This document shows, one piece after another, positions 19,010 to 29,800 of a DNA stretch of 64,000 bases. Every line of letters starts with the position of its first letter. Position 1 is the first letter of the stretch. The position numbers were made by a program, and so were the translations under genes. The stretch is taken from contig JAEZMB010000139.1 of the NCBI GenBank assembly GCA_023435825.1, positions 13,319-77,318 of the forward strand, in the 5' to 3' direction. Source of the DNA: Pseudomonadota bacterium (GTDB taxonomy: Bacteria; Desulfobacterota; Desulfovibrionia; Desulfovibrionales; Desulfovibrionaceae). The notes under the pieces were generated by a model, which saw only the letters and a program-made list of their open reading frames with translations, ran no database searches and was not told the DNA's origin.

Positions 19010-20125
19010 CTAGGAACGCTGGCTGGACGGGGACTCGCCCCGGCCGCCGCGCGGCAGGATGAGCACGCGCTTGAGCGGGCCTTCGCCCTTGGAACGGGTG
19101 GAGATGCCTTCGTCTTCCTGCAAGGCCAGATGCACCACCCGGCGGTGGTAGGAGGACAGGGGCTTGGTGGACTGGGGACGGCCCAGGGTCTTGGCCTTGT
19201 CGGCCAGGAAAATGGCCATCTTGCGCAGGTTGTCGTCCTGGCGCTCGCGGTATTCGCCGGTGTTGATCTGGACCTTGACCGGGCTGCCGTGGCGGCGGAT
19301 GACGATGCGGTTGACGATGTACTGGATGGCGGCCAGGGTCTGGCCTTCGCGGCCGATGAGCAGGCCGGAGTTTTCCTCGTCGAAAATCAGGACAGACACG
19401 CGTTCGCTGTGGCCGGAGATCTCGAATTCGGGACGCTGGCCCAGGATGCCGTCGAGCATGTGCTCCATGGCCTCGCGCACGATGGCGGAGAGTTCAGGGG
19501 TCAGCGGCTGGGGTTCGGCGGCCGGCGCGGACCGGCGCGGCTCGCGGCCGGACCGGCCGGCATCGGCTTCGCCGGCATCGCCCTGGTCCCGGACGTCGTC
19601 GAAATCGTCCTCGAAGGGTTCGTCGTCGCCGGCAAGGTCCGCGACTGCGGGCGCGGCCTGGCGGGGAGGCGGCGGCGTTTCGGCCTTGGGGGCCGGAGCG
19701 CTCGGCGCGGCGTTCTGCACTGGGGCCGGCTTGTCTTCGACCGGCTTGGGTTCGACCTTGGGGGCCGGCTTGGGTTCGGCCTTGGGCGCGGCCTTGGCCT
19801 GGCCTTCCTGGCGAGGGGCGTCGGCCTGACGCTGGTTGCCGCGACGGCCGCCGTCACGACGGTCCCCGTTGTCCCGGCGGTCATTGTCGCGACGGTCATT
19901 GTCCCGGCGTTCGCCCTTGCCGCCCATATCACCGAGGAGATTGACTTCCTCGCGCAGCCGGGCCCGGACCTGGGCCTTTTTCTTGCCGACCAGCCCGAAG
20001 ATGCCCGACGAACCGCCGGAGAGGATTTCGACCTCGAGCTTTTCCCGGGGTGCGCCCAGGCTGCGGCAGGCTTCTTCCATGGCCTCGTCCACGGATTTGC
20101 CGCTGTAGGTCTTCCATTCGCTCAT
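19010..20125 (-). CDS. jag: Jag/KhpB RNA-binding protein
   Basis: 371 residues. Jag N domain at 1-50 (KTYSGKSVDEAMEEACRSLG, then SGGSSGIFGLVGKKKAQV), a long disordered linker including repeats of DNDRR type followed by Pro/Lys/Ala-rich sequence (about 75-210), a KH domain (FDEENSGLLIGREGQTLAAI, about 250-275) and an R3H domain at the end (LSSYHRRVVHLALQED). Known members bind RNA and are encoded with YidC. Starts at ATG 20125 with AAGGAG 5 bases upstream, 58 bases after yidC. The linker is longer than in most relatives. Confidence 0.93.
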   Translation of the reverse strand: MSEWKTYSGKSVDEAMEEACRSLGAPREKLEVEILSGGSSGIFGLVGKKKAQVRARLREEVNLLGDMGGKGERRDNDRRDNDRRDNGDRRDGGRRGNQRQADAPRQEGQAKAAPKAEPKPAPKVEPKPVEDKPAPVQNAAPSAPAPKAETPPPPRQAAPAVADLAGDDEPFEDDFDDVRDQGDAGEADAGRSGREPRRSAPAAEPQPLTPELSAIVREAMEHMLDGILGQRPEFEISGHSERVSVLIFDEENSGLLIGREGQTLAAIQYIVNRIVIRRHGSPVKVQINTGEYRERQDDNLRKMAIFLADKAKTLGRPQSTKPLSSYHRRVVHLALQEDEGISTRSKGEGPLKRVLILPRGGRGESPSSQRS

Positions 20126-20183
20126 AGTTGCTCCTTGCGTTGCGCTTCCATCTGTTCGCGGCCGGATGCTCGCTGACGAGGCG

Positions 20184-21782
20184 TCAGGACTTCTTGTTGA
20201 GCATCCATCCCTGCTGGGCGATGGAAATGACGTTGTTGACCAGCCAGTACACGACCAGTCCGGAGGGGAAGTTGAGGAACATGAAGGTGAAGATGACGGG
20301 CATAAAGAGCATGACCTTGGCCTGGGTGGGATCGCCCGGGGCCGGGGTCATCTTCTGCTGGAGGAACATGGTCGCGCCCATGATCAGCGGCGTGATGTAG
20401 AACGGGTCCTTGGCCGAGAGGTCGGCCAGCCAGATCAGGTTGGTGAACGGCAGATGAGTGATGAACGAGGCATGGCGCAGTTCGATGGAATGCAGCAGCG
20501 CCTGATACAGCCCGAAGAACACCGGGATCTGCACGATCATGGGCAGACAGCCGCCGGCCGGGTTGACCTTGTAGGTCTTGTACAGCTGCATCATCTCTTC
20601 GTTCATCTTCTGCCGGTCATCCTTGTACTTCTCGCGAAGCTGGGTGAGCAGCGGCTGCAGCTTCTTCATCTGGTCCATGGACTTGTACGACTTCTGGGAC
20701 AGGGGCCAGAAGATGAGCTTGATGAGGATGGTCAGCAAAATGATGGCCACGCCGTAGTTGCCGACGTAGTCGTAGAAGAAGTGCAGGAGCTTGATAAGCG
20801 GCTTGGCCACGAAATCGAACCAGCCGTAATCGATGGAGGCGACCAGCTTGTGGGGGGCCATCTCCAGGTACTTGGGCACCTTGGGGCCGAGGAAATAAGA
20901 AATGGAAAGGTCGGAGCGGCCACCGGCCGGGACTTCCAGGCCGTCCTTGTCCAGGGCCACGCGGAACACGCCTTCCTCAAGCTTGGCCTTGCCGTGCAGA
21001 TCGGCGGCCTCGGGCACGATGCCGACGAGGAAGTAGTTGCTCATGACCGCGCCCCACTCCATCGGCTTTTCCGGAGCCACGCCCTCGGCCAGCTTCTTGT
21101 CGCCGCTTTCGAGGGTAAGCCCCGACGCGCCGTAGAAGGCGGCCTGGGTGGGGTTGTAGGAGTCGCCCTCGGCCGAGAGCCGGGCCACGGCCACGGTCAG
21201 GGACAGGCGATTGCGCAGCGGCGCGCCGCCGCCGTTGGACAGGGAGAACTTTTCATCAATAATATAGGAGTCGCCGGAGAAGGTCAGTTCGCGCTTGACG
21301 ACCACGTCGCCCATGCGGCCGGCCAGGACCACGGTTCCGGTGGCGCCGGCTTCGAGCTTGAGATCGCCGCCCTCGGCCGACCACTCGACGTTCTGCCAGG
21401 TGGGGGAGCCGTTTAAGATGATGCCCAGCGGAGCCTTGGCCTTGGCCTTGTCGTCGATGAGGTTGACCAGGGGCGAATCGGGCTTGATGGTCTCGCGGTA
21501 GTTCTTGAGGGCAAACTGTTCGAGGACGCCGCCGGTGGAGTTGAGGACAGCGGTGTACAGGGGCGTGTCGATGGCGATTTTCTTGCCCGGGGTGGGGGCG
21601 AAGGCGGCCAGGACTTCGGCCTTGGCGGCGGGAGCGGCCGGGTTGGACTGGGCCGGGGCGTCCTGCTGGCTGACGGCGGCGTCAGGCTTGGGCGCCTGCT
21701 TTGCGGGGGGGAAGAGGAAATTCCAGCCGACCAGGACGGCAAGAGAAAGGGCCACGGCCAAAATTACGCGTTTGTTTTCCAT
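20184..21782 (-). CDS. yidC: Membrane protein insertase YidC
   Basis: 532 residues, the Gram-negative form: N-terminal membrane anchor ([20 protein letters not shown]), a large periplasmic beta-sandwich (about 55-320), then the conserved insertase core with the positive hydrophilic groove ([57 protein letters not shown]) and a final helix [18 protein letters not shown]. It inserts proteins into the inner membrane alone or with SecYEG. Directly downstream of yidD on the same strand (35-base gap). Confidence 0.97.
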   Translation of the reverse strand: MENKRVILAVALSLAVLVGWNFLFPPAKQAPKPDAAVSQQDAPAQSNPAAPAAKAEVLAAFAPTPGKKIAIDTPLYTAVLNSTGGVLEQFALKNYRETIKPDSPLVNLIDDKAKAKAPLGIILNGSPTWQNVEWSAEGGDLKLEAGATGTVVLAGRMGDVVVKRELTFSGDSYIIDEKFSLSNGGGAPLRNRLSLTVAVARLSAEGDSYNPTQAAFYGASGLTLESGDKKLAEGVAPEKPMEWGAVMSNYFLVGIVPEAADLHGKAKLEEGVFRVALDKDGLEVPAGGRSDLSISYFLGPKVPKYLEMAPHKLVASIDYGWFDFVAKPLIKLLHFFYDYVGNYGVAIILLTILIKLIFWPLSQKSYKSMDQMKKLQPLLTQLREKYKDDRQKMNEEMMQLYKTYKVNPAGGCLPMIVQIPVFFGLYQALLHSIELRHASFITHLPFTNLIWLADLSAKDPFYITPLIMGATMFLQQKMTPAPGDPTQAKVMLFMPVIFTFMFLNFPSGLVVYWLVNNVISIAQQGWMLNKKS

Positions 21783-21817
21783 TGTCCTTCATATCCCGTC
21801 GAAGTGTGGATGCGCCG

Positions 21818-22072
21818 TCATGGCGAAGCGCGCCAGGGAGCGCGCAGGAGGTGCGGAAATACGGCAGGCACGGGATCGTACCCGCCACGGGCCAGGGGAT
21901 GGCAGCGCAGAAGCCGCCAGAGGGCGAGCAGGCCGCCACGGGCCACGCCGAAGCGCTCCACGGCTTCGACGGCGTAGGCGGAACAGGAGGGCGCAAACCG
22001 GCAACACGCGGGCTTAAGCGGCGAGATGGCCAGCTGATAGCATTTGAGAGCCCAGATCACGGCGCGTCGCAT
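21818..22072 (-). CDS. yidD: Membrane protein insertion efficiency factor YidD
   Basis: 84 residues with the YidD signature CCRFAPSCSAYAVEAVERFG and GGYDPVP. The amphipathic N terminus ([18 protein letters not shown]) associates with the inner membrane and aids YidC-dependent insertion. ATG 22072 lies inside the last codons of rnpA (16-base overlap), in a frame that is open further upstream. Confidence 0.93.
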   Translation of the reverse strand: MRRAVIWALKCYQLAISPLKPACCRFAPSCSAYAVEAVERFGVARGGLLALWRLLRCHPLARGGYDPVPAVFPHLLRAPWRASP

Positions 22073-22593
22073 GGGTCCACGCTTCCCGGCCGAGCCGGGC
22101 GGTCGAGGTCCTTGGCCATCCTTACAAGGAGCGGGCGCAAGTCGCTTATGGCCTGATGCAGGTCCAGCCGGCGCGGGTCGAGGCATTTCTTGGCAACGAC
22201 GACAACGTCCAGGCCGACCACGACCTGGGAGGCGCACAAACGAAAACATTCGCGCACCACCCGCTTGACGCGGTTACGCGCGACGGCGTTGCCGACTTTT
22301 TTGCTGATGGCCATGCCAAGCCGCCAGGGCGCCAACGCATCCGCTCGCGGCAGGACAAAGAGCAGGAAAGCCTTGCCATGGTAACGGCGGCCTGCTTCGA
22401 AGCAGGCCGCGAATTCCCTACCCGTCCGGAGCCTGTGCGCCGGAGGAAAGACTAGACGGCCAGGCGCTTGCGGCCCTTGGCCCGACGACGGCGCAGGATG
22501 GCCTGTCCGTTTTTGGTCCGGGAACGCACCAGAAAGCCGTGGCTGCGGTTTCTGCGAATCTTGCTCGGCTGGTATGTCTTCTTGCTCATGCAT
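22057..22593 (-). CDS. rnpA: Ribonuclease P protein component, with start overlapping rpmH
   Basis: The C-terminal part is ordinary RnpA, the protein that helps RNase P RNA cut tRNA 5' leaders: [19 protein letters not shown] and the RNR motif in [14 protein letters not shown]. No ATG, GTG or TTG occurs in this frame between the middle of the RnpA core and ATG 22593, which is 4 bases upstream of the rpmH ATG. The frame has no stop across the whole rpmH gene, so the predicted protein has 178 residues with about 49 extra ones, Gln/Pro-rich and basic, at the N terminus. A still earlier ATG (22602) is possible. This resembles the Thermus rnpA/rpmH arrangement; a rare start codon after rpmH is the alternative. 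Confidence 0.85.
   Translation of the reverse strand: MHEQEDIPAEQDSQKPQPRLSGAFPDQKRTGHPAPSSGQGPQAPGRLVFPPAHRLRTGREFAACFEAGRRYHGKAFLLFVLPRADALAPWRLGMAISKKVGNAVARNRVKRVVRECFRLCASQVVVGLDVVVVAKKCLDPRRLDLHQAISDLRPLLVRMAKDLDRPARPGSVDPCDAP
22452..22589 (-). CDS. rpmH: 50S ribosomal protein L34
   Basis: 45 residues, very basic, with the L34 core [19 protein letters not shown] and the KGRKRLAV ending. Encoded entirely inside the rnpA frame, shifted by one base. GGAG lies 7 bases before its ATG (ideal spacing), while the same GGAG is only 3 bases from the candidate rnpA ATG, so the ribosome binding site fits L34 best. First gene of the rpmH-rnpA-yidD-yidC-jag block. Confidence 0.96.
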   Translation of the reverse strand: MSKKTYQPSKIRRNRSHGFLVRSRTKNGQAILRRRRAKGRKRLAV

Positions 22594-22647
22594 AATCTCC
22601 AAAGAATTGTGGTGAACGTTTTTTAATAGCCGTCTTCCCCCCGCTCG

Positions 22648-22918
22648 TCAAGGAAGTTTGCGGAACGTCTCCGCCATAGGGGTATCGGGGCGCGGCTCCA
22701 GGCCCCGGGCTCCCCGACGCGGGCCGGCACGTTGGCCGAACCAGACGGTCAGCGCGGCGGCCAGCCCGCCGAGGCCCAAAACGGGATCGGCCTCGGCCCA
22801 GGCCGCCAGGGTGACAAGTCCCCCCCCCGCCCAGGGCCAGCCACCTTGCCCGTTTTTGGCCAAACAGGGAAGCCCCGAAGCAGGCCAAGCCCGCGCCAAC
22901 CAGAACTTGTGTTTCCAT
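22648..22918 (-). pseudogene. Small membrane protein gene with apparent frameshift at a G9 tract
   Basis: From ATG 22918 the frame reads METQVLVGAGLACFGASLF...WLALGGGG, then a run of nine G residues (minus strand; nine C at 22820-22828) shifts it into sequence without membrane character. With eight G residues it would continue as LVTLAAWAEADPVLGLGGLA and end at 22648, giving an 89-residue protein with two or three membrane helices. The run may be a sequencing error, a true disruption or a phase-variable switch. It is upstream of rpmH on the same strand. MVGDKMETQ (ATG 22933) is an alternative start. Confidence 0.5.
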
Positions 22919-23037
22919 TTTATCGCCAACCATTTGTTTTTTCAGTCTATCACAAAACAACGCACAAAGAAATGCGAGTTTTTCAAAATTTCCGCTTGAC
23001 GGTGAGCGCCGTTTTGCCTAGATACATTTCTCCACGA

Positions 23038-23114
23038 CGCGGGGTGGAGCAGACCGGTAGCTCATCGGGCTCATAACCCGAAGACCGTGGGTTCAAATCC
23101 CACCCCCGCAACCA
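23038..23114 (+). tRNA. Initiator tRNA-fMet (CAT)
   Basis: 77 bases, CGCGGGGTGGAGCAG start, anticodon loop CTCATAA flanked by the three G-C pairs (GGG/CCC) that mark initiators, T loop GTTCAAATC and encoded CCA. The first base C opposite A in the acceptor stem (mismatch) is specific to bacterial initiator tRNA. Its 3' end is the boundary of an island. Confidence 0.97.
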
Positions 23115-23368
23115 GGAAGTCCAAGGGCTTACAGCAAAAACGCTGTAGGCCCTTTTTCTTTCCCCCACACTATCCCCCACAGCTACGATCAAAACAGGCC
23201 AAAGCCCATATTAATGATAAGGCAGGCAAAACCCGGCAATGCAAGCACCCGCTGTCTGTGCGGGGGGGGCCGGGACAGCCCATCCCTTGGCCACCCTCCC
23301 CTCCTTGGCGGGAACCGGTTTGTGGGGGACGGGCCAAGTTCCCCCATGGGCCGCCCCACCCTCTCTCA
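23106..23368 (+). repeat. Left direct repeat of the tRNA-fMet island (attL-like)
   Basis: Positions 23106-23129 (CCGCAACCAGGAAGTCC and on to GGGCT) are identical to 37328-37351. Beyond that the two copies remain alignable but diverged for about 260 bases, with shared phrases such as TAAGGCAGGCAAAACCCGGC versus TAAGGCTGGCAGAACCCGAC and GGGGACGGGCCAAG. The core includes the last 9 bases of the tRNA gene, the usual crossover place for tyrosine integrases. Confidence 0.75.
23125..23160 (+). terminator. tRNA-fMet intrinsic terminator
   Basis: GGGCTTACAGC paired with GCTGTAGGCCC around AAAAAC, followed by TTTTTCTT, right after the tRNA gene. A base-covarying version is found in the right repeat. 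Confidence 0.9.
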
Positions 23369-23837
23369 TGGCCTCACTCCGCCAGCCCACGGCGCAAAAA
23401 CGTATTCAGCCTGCCCAGTTCCAGACTGGGAGTCTGGTTACTCCCGCCTCACATCGCCTACTTGACTCAGCATCGCACAAGCCTCCTCCCGCTTCTTCCC
23501 AGCCCCTCCCCTTAGTGGGCTCCAACACTTTGAAGGGGCCAGCGCTCCCCGCGCTCGAGTGTGCGCCAGCCAAAATCGGTTGACTGATAACTCGCCAACG
23601 CTTTACACGACGTAAATAAATAGCCAGACATTGCGGTATCGCCAACGGCGAACTGACGCCGGGTTGTGGTGGATATTTTAACCCTACATTTGCTACCATA
23701 TAATACCCTAGATCAAGGGTAGGAAATACCCCCTGAGTCAACCAAGGGATGATATCTAGCGCATTGAGGGTAAATAGTTGGATCAAACCTTTCAAAGAAG
23801 CTGCAACTACCATTTTATAACGAAAAGGAAATACTAA
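23161..23837. other. Non-coding island leader region
   Basis: Part is the left direct repeat; the rest, increasingly A/T-rich after 23580, is the leader of the large helicase gene. An open frame on the minus strand (23406-23813) has no ribosome binding site or recognisable domain. No integrase gene or remnant that I can support is present. A promoter for the helicase is likely in 23690-23820 but I cannot fix its boxes. Confidence 0.5.
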
Positions 23838-26800
23838 ATGAACTCTATAAACGACGCAATACCCGCACTATCCATCAAATGCGCTTTTGTCTTTAAAGTA
23901 TCATTTGCCTTGCATCAGAACTCAATCCCAATCCTGCTAGAACTTTCCGTCGAGAATTCCACCGACAACGCATGGGAAGATGCAACCTTAATTCTCCAGT
24001 CTTTCCCTCCTTTTTTTCGATCCCGAAGCTGGCAGATCAGCAAGATAAATCCACAGCAAAGCTTCACGATCAGAGACCTAGATCTACAACTGGACGGCGG
24101 CCAACTATTCCGGCTCACCGAGGCCGAGAAAGGCCAGATCGTTTTCGAGCTGCGACAGGGAGAATCGGTCCTGTGCCGATTGGAGCAGCCGGTGGAACTG
24201 CTCGCCCGAAACCAGTGGGGTGGATTGAGCCAGTACCCCGAGTTGGCTGCAGCCTTCATACGGCCCAACGATCCAGCCGTGGACCGGGTGCTCAAAAAAG
24301 CTGCCGGTATTCTCCATCAGGGGGGAAAGACGTCCTCCCTGGAGGGGTACGCAAAAGGCGGTAAACTCCGGGTGTGGGAGATCATGGCCGCCATCTGGCA
24401 GGCGGTCTGCTCGCTCGGCCTGGACTATGCTCTCCCGCCGGTCGGATTTGAACAGAACGGGCAGAAGGTTCGCTCCCCTGAGCAGATCCTCCAAAATGGT
24501 CTGGCCACCTGTCTGGATTTGACCTTCCTTTTCGCATCGTGTCTTGAGCAATGCCAACTGCATCCGCTTGTCATTTTTATTGAAGGACACGCCTTTACCG
24601 GTGCATGGCTCGTGCCGGAAGTCTTTTCCACTACCACCATTGATGATGTGACGGCATTGCGTAAGCGCTTGCAGCTTCAAGAAATCATCCTTTTTGAACC
24701 GACCCTGGCCGTGCGAAGCCAACAAGAGCCTGCGAAATTCAAATGGTCCTGCGAGGTTGGATCGCGCCAAGTGTCCGAGGAAGAACAGCGTCCCTTTCAG
24801 TTGGCTCTCGATGTTCGACGGGCACGTATGGAACGCATACTCCCCTTGGCCAGCGAGGAAAGCTTCGTCCCGGTGGAGCGGTCCGAGGCCACGCCATCAC
24901 AGACGTCTGAGCTACCGGATTTTGAGGACGCCCCGGATCTGGTGGAAGTTGAGACCCAAGCCCAGGATTCGACGCTCCCACGGCCCCACGACCGTCTCGG
25001 ACAATGGCAACGCAAGCTGCTCGACCTCTCTCTGCGCAACAACCTCCTCAATTTCCGCGCCAGCAAACGCGTCGTAGAGCTCATAGTTCCAGACCCCGGC
25101 CTTCTGGAGGACATGCTGGCCGATGGGAAGCGTTTCAAACTGCGACCAGGCATCTTGATGCAGGGAGCTGATCCACGCGACGCAGCCATACATCAAGCTC
25201 GTCATCGGGAAGAAATAGACAGGGAGCACGCGCTGGCGGCTCTAGGCAAGGGAGAGCTCTTTACGCACCTCTCCGAGGAGGAGATGGAGCGCCGACTGGT
25301 GGAGCTTTTCCGCGCCTCCCGTCTCGCGCTGCAGGAGGGAGGCGCCAATACGCTGTACCTCGTACTGGGCTTTCTGATCTGGACCCAAGGAGGAAAGGAA
25401 GAGCGACGTCTGCGCGCGCCGTTAATACTGATCCCGGTTACGTTAACCCGCCAGGCAGTGCGCTCGGGCTTCTCCCTCATGGTTCATGAAGACGAACCTC
25501 GATTCAACCTGACGTTACTGGAGATGCTGCGCCAGGACTTCCGCTTGCATCTGCCGGCCCTTGAGGGGGAGTTGCCCCGGGACGATTCCGGGCTGGATGT
25601 GGCTGCCATCTGGCGCACCATGGCCACGGCGATAAAAGACATGCCCGGATGGGAGGTGGCCGAGGAAGTATGCCTGGGGCAGTTTTCCTTTGCCAAGTAC
25701 CTTATGTGGAAGGATTTGGCCGAGCACACCGCAGACCTCAAGCAAAACCCGGTGGTGCGCCACCTGATCGACACCCCCACCCAAGCCTATGCCGATCGGG
25801 CTGCCTTCGTGGCTCCCGAGCAACTGGACAACCATCTGCATCCTTCCCGAACGTATTGCCCCTTGCCGGCGGACTCCTCCCAGCTCGCTGCAGTCCTGAC
25901 CGCAGCACAGGGCCATGATTTCGTTTTGGAAGGCCCTCCTGGAACCGGGAAAAGTCAGACCATAGCAAATCTCATCGCCCAATGCCTGGCCATGAACAAG
26001 ACCGTGCTGTTCGTTGCCGAAAAAACTGCCGCCCTGGACGTTGTCTATCGCCGACTCAGGGAAGTCGGGCTGGGTGAATTTTGCCTGGAACTCCATTCCC
26101 ACAAAGCCAACAAGCTGGAAGTCCTCAAGCAGCTTAAAATATCTTGGGACGCCCGGATTTGCGGCGACTGGACGGCCTGGGAGCAGGAAAGCGCCCGGAT
26201 GGGTTCTCTGCGCGACCAACTTAATGCTTTGGTCAGCACGATCCATCATCGCTGGCCAAACGGCCTGAGCGTCTTTGCCGCCATCAGCAAGACACTGGCC
26301 TGTCGGGACACGGCTACGCTCCCGCTACAATGGCCAGCACCGGGAACGCACGACAAAGCAGGCCTGGATGCCTTGCTGGACATTGCCACCCGTCTTGGCA
26401 TCAATGCCAATCAGGTGGCGGGCGCGTCCCAAGAGAGCCTGACCCTAGTCACGGCCACGGAATGGTCGCCTGGCTGGGAGCATTCCCTGACGACAACTCT
26501 GCGCGAGACGATCCCAGTCTGCGAGGAGATCGAGAGCGCCGCCAAGTCCTTTTTTTCCACGACAGGCCTGCCCGAGGTCGTCTTGTCGGACAGCTCGCGC
26601 CAATCCCTGGCTTCCTTGGCCGTCCTCTTGCCGGAGACAGCAGGTCGTGATTGGAGCTTTCTGCTACGCCAGGAAGGCCCTGATCTTCTCGCCCGACTCG
26701 GCGAAGGCCAAGCTCTGGCGGCCAGCCGCCAAGCGCTTCTGGCCGAATTCCTCAAACAGGAAACAGGCAGGACCGACCTGCACGTTCCGGACACTAAAGG

Positions 26801-29800
26801 CTCCGTGCCCTGGCCCGAACTGGAGGAGGCAGTCAGGCGCATAGAAGGACGCCTGTCCCAGGAGTTGGCGCGTGCCGCAGGGAACATGCCGCCAGGTCTT
26901 GCTGTGTCTGGAGACGAAACCACGCCCTCTGGTCTTGAGCTCCTGCGCGATACGCTTGCTTCCCTGGCGGCAACGACCAAGAGCACGGCCCAGAACACCC
27001 TGGCCCGACTGCGTGAGGGCCAGGCCTTGGAAACGAAGCGCCAACAATTGTGGGAGCAACTGTCCCGCGACTACCTTCCAGATGCCTTGGCCCTCGATCT
27101 GGAGGGGCTGCGGCAGATATGGCAACAGGCCGCAACCGCGTGGTGGCCCAAAAACGCCCTAGGCCGCGGCAAGGTCGGCAAGGCCCTGCGCGCCGTGGCC
27201 AAGGCTGAACGCTCCGAAGCGCCTGACGACGCCCAGGATCTGGACCTGCTCCTTGGCGTCCGGGAACTGGACGTCAAGCTTGCCGCCTATAGCGATCTCA
27301 AAGATGCGGGCACGGACACATGGCCCTGGGCCGAGCGGCAGGCCACGTGCCAGGCTGCCTTCGACAGTCTTTGGCAACGCCTGACCCAAGCGGCTGCCTC
27401 GTTTAATCAGCTGGCCAAGATTCAGGCTTTGGACGCGAAACTCATGCCGTTTGCGGAGTTGGGAGCCTTGACGGCCGGACTCTGGAATGGATTGGAAACC
27501 AAGGCCGAGAGCATCACTCTGGGTGGAAAACTCAGCGACGGCTTCAGACAGGGCCTAACCAGCCTATACGAGCGCCCCGAAACGCTCAAAGCCGGCCTGG
27601 AGGCGCTTCGACTCCTTATCGGGGAAAACAACCTCCTGCTCTCCCCTGCCGGCGCGGCAGCACGGGCCGCAGCCGATTTCACGGCCGCCGACACCCGGTT
27701 GCGCGAGACCTTAGCCACCCTGGAAGAGCTGCTTGGCAACGCCACGACCGGTACGCGCCGTCTCCAGACCATGACGCCATCCCAAATTGCCTCCTGTTGT
27801 CAGGCTATCTTGGCCCGCCCCCAGTTGTTGCGCCACTGGTGCGCCTGGAACCGGGTCGTGGACGAAGCGCATGCCCACGGCTTGGGCGTCCTGGCGCAAG
27901 CCCTGGGGCAGGGAACCATCACCGGCAATCAGGCCAGAGAAGCCTTGGCCGTCAACTATTGCCGCTGGTGGCTGCGGGCTGTAGTCGACGGAGATGCGTT
28001 GCTGCGGCGCTTCGTCTCGGTCGAGCACGAACAAGCCATCGAAGACTTCCGCCATCTGGACCAGGTTCTTGCCAACCTGGCTCGGGACTGCATCCGGGCC
28101 ATCGTGCGCAAGGACGTACCCGAGGCCGAAACCCCGCATATTTCGGCGGAATGGGGCGTCTTGCGCCGCGAGATGGAAAAGAAACGTCGGCACCTGCCCT
28201 TGCGCCAGCTTCTGGAAAAATTGCCCACCGCCCTGCCCAGGCTGACCCCCTGTCTGCTCATGAGCCCCTTGTCCATCGCCCAGTACCTGCCGCCGGGCCG
28301 GGCTTTATTCGATCTGGTGGTCTTTGACGAAGCCAGCCAGATTCCGGTCTGGGACGCCATCGGCGCCATGGCCCGCGGTCAACGCGTCGTGGTCGTTGGC
28401 GATCCCAAGCAGTTGCCGCCCACCAACTTCTTCAACCGGGCTGAGGACGAGGAAGCCGACGACGAAGTGGAGATCGGCGGAGACATGGAGAGCATCCTCA
28501 ACGAGTGCTTAAGCGCCGGCCTGCCCTGCCAGCGACTTACCTGGCACTATCGCAGCCGCCACGAGAGCCTTATCGCCTTTTCCAATAACCGCTATTACGG
28601 GGGCGACCTCGTGACCTTCCCTTCCCCGGTGACCGACGACCGGGCCGTGTCCTTGCATCTGGTGGAAGGCGGTCGTTATGGCAAGAGCGGCAGTCGCACG
28701 AATCAAGCCGAAGCCAAGGCGGTGGTGGCCGACATCGTGCGCCACCTCAAAGATCCGGCCTTTGTGGAGAGCGGCAAATCCATCGGTGTAGTGACCTTCA
28801 ATTCGCAGCAGCAAAAACTGATCGAAGATCTCCTGGACGAGGAGCGTCGCCGCGACTTCGGGCTGGAGCGTTTTTTCTCCGACGCCCTGACCGAACCGGT
28901 CTTCGTCAAAAATCTCGAGAATGTTCAGGGCGACGAGCGCGATCTGATCTATTTCTCTATTACGTACGGCCCGGACCTGGCCGGTCATGTATCCATGAAC
29001 TTCGGCCCGCTTAACAAGGATGGCGGCGAACGGCGTCTCAACGTGGCCGTCACCCGGGCAAAATATGGACTCCGCATTTTCACGAGCCTTCTGCCGGACC
29101 AAATCGACCTGACCCGCACCAAGTCCAAGGGCGTGGCCGATCTCAAGCTGTTCCTCGACTATGCCCAACGCGGCATCAAAGCCCTGAGTGAGGAAACGAC
29201 CGCCCCCAGAGGGGATTTCGATTCGCCTTTCGAAGAAATCGTGGCTGCGGCCTTGTCGCGTCGGGGATGGACTGTCCATCCCCAGATCGGAGTTTCGGTG
29301 TTTCGTGTGGATCTCGGCGTTGTCGATCCAGACCGGCCCGGCCGGTATCTGGCCGGCGTGGAATGCGACGGCGCGACCTATCACCGAGCCGCCACGGCCC
29401 GGGACCGAGACTGGCTGCGAGAGCAGGTGTTGCGAACGCTTGGCTGGCAGATCGTGCGCACGTGGTCCACGGACTGGTGGCACGATGCCGAGTCGTCGGC
29501 AAACACCCTCGACGCCAAACTGCGTAAGGTGTTGGTGCATTCTCAGTTGGAACGGGCGAAGATTAATGAGGAGAACGCCCGGCAAGAGGCTGCCTGTCAA
29601 GAACTGCCACAGGAAGAATCGGACGGATCGCCGACACTGCTGGCAGACGAGGAAACAACTTCGCCCCATGGTTCTGATTCTACAGCCGATCCCACCATCG
29701 AGGGTTCGCAGCGTATCACCGAAGAAGCCTATGCTCAGCGTAGCGAGACGCCCGATTCGGACAGCATTCCCATGCCCGACAAACCCGTTTGCCAGGATCT

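Noticed and set aside
23406..23813. Minus-strand frame of 135 codons before the helicase gene, considered as an integrase remnant
   Set aside because: No catalytic residues or recombinase motif could be found, and no ribosome binding site.
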